Assembly: GCA_030618945.1 (NCBI GenBank)
Contig: JAUXCI010000069.1
Coordinates: 1 to 9,916, forward strand
DNA: 9,916 nt
Direction: 5' to 3'
DNA from: Flavobacteriaceae bacterium
GTDB taxonomy: Bacteria > Bacteroidota > Bacteroidia > Flavobacteriales > Flavobacteriaceae
This document shows, in pieces, positions 7,037 through 9,916 of this stretch. The translations under genes and the position numbers were made by a program. The notes beneath the pieces are model-generated. The model did no database searches. It worked only from the letters and a program-made list of their open reading frames with translations, and was not told the origin of the DNA. Numbering within the stretch: position 1 is the stretch's first letter; each line of letters starts with the position of its first letter.

Positions 7037-7083
7037 ATAAAGTTAAAAGAATTTAATAAAACCGAATTTATAGCATAATTAAA

Positions 7084-8391
7084 ATGGGAAACGAACCTTT
7101 ATTTACGAATGACACCATCGTTTTTGGTATGTTAATGATAAGCCTTGGTGTAATTTTTTACACTTCATCGCTTAAGAAAGGTTTCTGGTTTAAATTTTAT
7201 AGAATCGTTCCATCACTCTTTATGGCTTATATGCTACCGGCAGTTTTGACTACAATGGGTTTGATAGCCCCAGAATGGGAAACCATGAGTAGTTCAGGCG
7301 AAATTGTTGAACATAAGACGAATTTATATTTTATGTCAAGCCGCTATCTTTTACCTGCGGCCTTGGTATTGATGACTTTAAGTATTGATTTAAACGCGGT
7401 TTTTAACTTGGGTTGGAAAGCTTTGGCCATGTTCTTTACTGGTACCGTGGGGATCGTTATTGGTGGACCAATCGCAATTCTAGCAATGTCAGTTATTTAT
7501 CCCGAGGCCTTAAATGGGGCAGGACCTGATGCGGTATGGAGAGGTCTTTCTACCCTTGCGGGAAGCTGGATTGGAGGGGGAGCTAATCAAACAGCAATGT
7601 TGGAGATCTATGGATACAATCAAAAGCTATATGGAGGAATGGTTTTTGTTGATATCGTAGTGGCCAATATATGGATGGCCATCATCTTGATCGGAGTCGG
7701 AAAATCAAAGGGTATTGATAAATGGTTAAAGTCTGATACAGCGGCGATTGAAGAGCTTAAGGAAAAGGTGAGTTCCTTTTCTAAAAAAGTGGAACGTAAC
7801 CCGAGTTTGACTGATTTGATGATCATGATTGCACTGGCCTTTGGAACCGTAAGTTTGGCTCATTTATGCGCTGGATATCTCAGTGAATTTTTTAGTGATT
7901 TTGTAGGTGGTATGGAAAATGTTACGATAAAAAATATTTTTACGTTTTTAGGATCTTCTTTTTTCTGGATGATCAGTTTGTCAACAATTGGGGCAATATT
8001 GTTGTCATTTACCAAGGCGAAGAACTATGAAGGAGCTGGCGCAAGTAAAATTGGGAGTGTATTTATCTATATTTTGGTGGCCTCCATTGGAATGAAAATG
8101 GACCTTACTTTGATTCTGGATAATATTGGCTTGGTAGGTATTGGACTAATTTGGATGACAATTCATGCCTTATTGCTCATTATAGTAGCTAAATTGATCA
8201 GGGCACCTTATTTCTTTTTGGCGGTTGGAAGTCAGGCAAATGTTGGTGGAGCTGCCTCGGCACCTATAGTGGCTGCTGCCTTTCATCCTTCATTGGCAAC
8301 CGTTGGGGTTTTGTTGGCGGTATTTGGCTATGCTGTAGGAACTGTAGCAGCGATTGGCTGTACAATATTAATGCAATTGGTCTCACCTTAA
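7084..8391 (+). CDS. DUF819 family multi-pass membrane protein, putative transporter
   Basis: This 435-residue integral inner-membrane protein has about ten hydrophobic segments. The clearer ones lie near residues 12-29, 43-62, 88-106, 114-138, 185-205, 243-266, 285-308, 325-345, 348-371 and 402-430. Two Gly/Ala-rich motifs are conserved-looking: GSWIGGGANQTAM (160-172) and GSQANVGGAASAP (382-394). They sit at equivalent places in the two halves, suggesting an internal repeat with re-entrant loops, as in secondary transporters. The hydrophilic linker 207-240 separates the halves. The family is DUF819 (YjcL-like); the substrate is unknown. The 47-base gap after the M14 gene has neither a clear promoter nor a terminator, so co-transcription with the peptidase is likely. 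Transport of a peptide-derived product is an inference from that. Confidence 0.82.
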   Translation: MGNEPLFTNDTIVFGMLMISLGVIFYTSSLKKGFWFKFYRIVPSLFMAYMLPAVLTTMGLIAPEWETMSSSGEIVEHKTNLYFMSSRYLLPAALVLMTLSIDLNAVFNLGWKALAMFFTGTVGIVIGGPIAILAMSVIYPEALNGAGPDAVWRGLSTLAGSWIGGGANQTAMLEIYGYNQKLYGGMVFVDIVVANIWMAIILIGVGKSKGIDKWLKSDTAAIEELKEKVSSFSKKVERNPSLTDLMIMIALAFGTVSLAHLCAGYLSEFFSDFVGGMENVTIKNIFTFLGSSFFWMISLSTIGAILLSFTKAKNYEGAGASKIGSVFIYILVASIGMKMDLTLILDNIGLVGIGLIWMTIHALLLIIVAKLIRAPYFFLAVGSQANVGGAASAPIVAAAFHPSLATVGVLLAVFGYAVGTVAAIGCTILMQLVSP

Positions 8392-8416
8392 TTCATCTAA
8401 ATTAGTATAGAATTAA
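8388..8416 (+). terminator. Weak hairpin and T-run after the DUF819 gene
   Basis: TTAATTC (8388-8394) can pair with GAATTAA (8410-8416) across a 15-base loop, followed by TTCATTTTTTCT. The stem is all weak pairs apart from one G-C and the loop is large, so termination efficiency is doubtful. A new promoter box follows at once, which is consistent with a transcription boundary here. Confidence 0.28.
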
Positions 8417-8430
8417 TTCATTTTTTCTAA

Positions 8431-8438
8431 TATATTTG
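8431..8438 (+). promoter_or_regulatory. Consensus -7 promoter box of the DUF4369 lipoprotein gene
   Basis: TATATTTG, an exact TAnnTTTG match, lies 23 bases before the start codon and would give a leader of about 17 bases. No clear -33 TTTG is visible. The arrangement closely parallels the box upstream of the M14 gene at 4474-4481. Confidence 0.65.
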
Positions 8439-8461
8439 CGCACTGTTAAAACCCAAATAAA

Positions 8462-9154
8462 ATGAAGAAGATAGGTCTCTTATTATTAGTTTTTATGGCT
8501 GTCATAGCCTGTACTAAGGAAAATGAAAATACCATGTATGTAAAGGGTTCTGTGAAAGGATTAAAAAAAGGAACTTTTTATTTACAAAAACAAATAGATT
8601 CACTAATTGTATCAGTAGATTCAGCCAGCGTTAACGGGAGTACTGAGTTTATGATGACTGATGTTGTGGAGAGTCCCGAAATGTATTATTTAACTTTAGG
8701 AAATAGTACAAAGAGGATTTCTTTTTTCGGAGAAAAAGATACGATAAGTATCAGTTCACAGCTCGATAGATTTGAACAAAAGGCGGTGATAAAAGGATCA
8801 GATAACCAGGATTTGTTAAATAAATATAATGACATTCAAAACAAGTTTAACAATCAAAGATTAGACCTGATCAAGGAGGAATATGAGGCGCGTAAGATAA
8901 GAAGTCAGGACTCAGTTGATATAGTAGCTAAGAAATTGAAAAACTGGAATAGAAAAAGGTATTTGTATGCCACGAATTTTGCCGTCACAAATGGAGATTA
9001 TGAAGTGTCTCCTTATATAGCGCTCACTGAATTGGCGAATGCGAATATAAAATTATTGGATACCGTGAATAATTCTTTAAGTGAAGAAATTAAGGTTTCA
9101 AAATACGGTTTGCAGTTGGATAAATTTATCAAGGAAATAAAAAGTCAACAATAA
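8462..9154 (+). CDS. DUF4369 domain lipoprotein without a thioredoxin domain
   Basis: This 230-residue lipoprotein has a typical signal (MKKIGLLLLVFMAVIAC) with C17 as the lipidated cysteine in a VIAC lipobox. Residues 25-115 match DUF4369: a beta-rich region with YVKGSVKGLKKGTFYLQKQ, then LIVSVDSASVNG, then MYYLTLGN and ISFFGEKDTISI. A charged helical region follows (118-165). The last part (YIALTELAN ... SKYGLQLDKFI, 185-223) resembles the linker that precedes the TlpA-like thioredoxin domain in longer relatives. The protein stops there and has no CXXC, so it cannot act as a thiol oxidoreductase itself. It is probably attached to a periplasm-facing or outer-membrane surface. It has its own promoter box at 8431-8438. 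Its stop lies 11 bases from the convergent aim24 remnant. Confidence 0.8.
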   Translation: MKKIGLLLLVFMAVIACTKENENTMYVKGSVKGLKKGTFYLQKQIDSLIVSVDSASVNGSTEFMMTDVVESPEMYYLTLGNSTKRISFFGEKDTISISSQLDRFEQKAVIKGSDNQDLLNKYNDIQNKFNNQRLDLIKEEYEARKIRSQDSVDIVAKKLKNWNRKRYLYATNFAVTNGDYEVSPYIALTELANANIKLLDTVNNSLSEEIKVSKYGLQLDKFIKEIKSQQ

Positions 9155-9165
9155 TTTAATCCTTA

Positions 9166-9353
9166 TTAGAATCTGTTATCACCGTCTAATAGGTCACCAA
9201 ATCCTCCCAATACACTTCCTTCTCCTTTGCGTTTTCCTCCATGAGAAGGGGCGTGTGATAGTATTCGGTCAGCCATTCTGCTAAAGGGAAGAGATTGGAT
9301 AGCCACCATACCGGGACCGGTCAAAGTAGTAAAAAAACATCGTGCGCTTTCAT
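9166..9353 (-). pseudogene. AIM24 (TIGR00266) family gene, internally deleted and frameshifted
   Basis: Read on the - strand, the frame ending at 9166 encodes FFTTLTGPGMVAIQSLPFSR followed by MADRI, a Gly/Lys-rich stretch and GGFGDLLDGDNRF. This is recognisably the C-terminus of AIM24/TIGR00266 proteins. The frame begins only at 9372 and lacks the other roughly 200 residues of the family. A separate frame starts with ATG at 9353-9351, overlapping the DUF4442 stop as ATGA. It reads MKAHD, the usual family N-terminus as I recall it, then continues VFLLL and stops. The two parts meet near 9338-9339, before a run of seven T, and are out of frame. The simplest reading is one internal deletion that left about 5 N-terminal and 55 C-terminal codons. 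A 46-residue product from the ATG at 9309 is possible but unlikely to be functional. Confidence 0.8.
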
Positions 9354-9817
9354 AATTTAGGGGTTTTAAGTTTTATGCTCCAGGTAAATTCAAAATTGGA
9401 AACAAGTTCATTTTCTTCATCAATACCAGTAGCTTTCAATACAATGATCTGACCTTCACCTGAGCTAATAGCGGTCTTTAAACCCTTGTCAATAAGTGCT
9501 CCTTCGTCACAGCTGAAAGTTATTTTACCGGTAGCTTTTTTTGAAAAATTACCATGCTGCTCTACCACGAGCGTGGAAATATTGCAATTTGATTCCTCAA
9601 CTTTTTTCATCAGTAGCAGACCTGTAACCAGCTCTGCTGCCATACCCTGGGTTGCCCAGTATAATGACTTAAAAGGGTTTTGATTTATCCACCTGTGTTT
9701 GACCCTTGCCACCGCCTTTTGTTCAGAAATAGCAACCACTCTTATACCCGAAAAATAGGCAGAAGGTAATTTAAATGCTAAAAACAGGTTGAGATTCTTA
9801 ATTGTAAATTTTGCCAT
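9350..9817 (-). CDS. DUF4442 hotdog-fold protein (thioesterase-like)
   Basis: This 155-residue protein has no signal peptide or membrane helix and is probably cytoplasmic. It matches DUF4442, a family with the hotdog fold of acyl-CoA thioesterases. An N-terminal helix region (KNLNLFLAFKLPSAYFSG, 7-24) is followed by a first strand pair (IRVVAISEQKAVARVKHRW, 25-43) and the segment NQNPFKSLYWATQGMAAELVTG (46-67), the central hotdog helix. Later strands cover about 80-150 (ISTLVVEQHGNFSKKA, GKITFSCDEG, GQIIVLKATGID, SNFEFTWSIKLK). Catalysis and substrate are unknown. Length appears normal, so the deletion in the next gene did not reach it. Its TGA overlaps the aim24 ATG (ATGA at 9350-9353), indicating a former translationally coupled pair. 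The start at 9817 has a typical A-rich leader; no exact TAnnTTTG box is seen upstream. Confidence 0.8.
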   Translation of the reverse strand: MAKFTIKNLNLFLAFKLPSAYFSGIRVVAISEQKAVARVKHRWINQNPFKSLYWATQGMAAELVTGLLLMKKVEESNCNISTLVVEQHGNFSKKATGKITFSCDEGALIDKGLKTAISSGEGQIIVLKATGIDEENELVSNFEFTWSIKLKTPKL

Positions 9818-9873
9818 TATCGTTCTTTAAAGCCCTAAAATACAACAAAAATGCCAATTTTACTGCAATATAG

Positions 9874-9894
9874 AAATGTTAAATAAATGTTAAA
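9874..9894. repeat. Tandem AAATGTTAAA repeat upstream of the DUF4442 gene
   Basis: AAATGTTAAA occurs at 9874-9883 and 9885-9894, 11 bases apart, which places both copies on the same DNA face. It lies about 60 bases upstream of the DUF4442 start codon and near the window end, where an outward-facing + strand gene may begin. It could be a tandem operator or simple AT-rich sequence. Confidence 0.4.
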
Positions 9895-9916
9895 GTATAG
9901 TACTTTGTATTGCATA

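Noticed and set aside
9162..9193. Inverted repeat TATTAGA/TCTAATA as a terminator between the lipoprotein and aim24 remnant
   Set aside because: The stem is AT-rich with a 14-base loop and lies within the former aim24 coding end; the pairing is too weak to claim.
1..9916. CRISPR arrays, tRNA or rRNA genes, complete insertion sequences
   Set aside because: No regularly spaced repeats, no cloverleaf-like GC-rich segments, no ribosomal RNA motifs and no intact transposase frame are visible.

Overview
The window looks like chromosomal DNA of a Bacteroidota member, most likely a marine-type Flavobacteriaceae. The sequence is AT-rich. Promoter-like boxes match the Bacteroidota -7 consensus TAnnTTTG rather than a sigma-70 TATAAT, and starts have A-rich leaders without strong Shine-Dalgarno sequences. 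The families present (S46 dipeptidyl-peptidase, DUF4421, DUF4369 lipoprotein, AIM24/DUF4442 pair) are also typical of this phylum. This assignment rests on recalled family knowledge; no search was run.

Layout. Bases 1-378 hold no convincing gene, but they contain a consensus -7 box and a possible long structured leader. Two small + strand genes follow: a DUF4177 protein (379-549) and an Arc-type ribbon-helix-helix DNA-binding protein (610-786). A long bidirectional hairpin terminator (783-825) separates them from two - strand genes. These are an Asp/Glu-specific dipeptidyl-peptidase of family S46 (DPP11, 836-2965) and a DUF4421 outer-membrane-type protein (3053-4066). A roughly 435-base divergent intergenic region (4067-4501) carries a 45-bp perfect palindrome and a candidate 264-bp MITE-like element with TA-flanked inverted repeats. 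The + strand then carries a large secreted M14 metallocarboxypeptidase (4502-7036), a DUF819 membrane protein (7084-8391) and a DUF4369 lipoprotein (8462-9154). At the right end, on the - strand, a DUF4442 hotdog-fold gene (9350-9817) is followed by the wreck of an AIM24 (TIGR00266) gene (9166-9353).

How the genes may work together. DPP11 removes dipeptides with acidic P1 residues from peptides in the periplasm. The M14 enzyme is exported and has all metal-binding and catalytic residues. The DUF819 protein, 47 bases downstream of the M14 gene with no terminator between, looks like a transporter. A role in peptide or amino-acid scavenging is a reasonable inference, but only the enzymatic identities are directly supported.

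Most striking observations. First, aim24 appears to be internally deleted: its first five codons, in an ATGA overlap with the DUF4442 stop, are joined out of frame to its last ~55 codons. Second, the 4120-4408 region contains three copies of one ~20-bp repeat arranged as a palindrome plus a distant inverted copy. I see no CRISPR array, defence island, rRNA or tRNA, and no clearly new multi-gene system.
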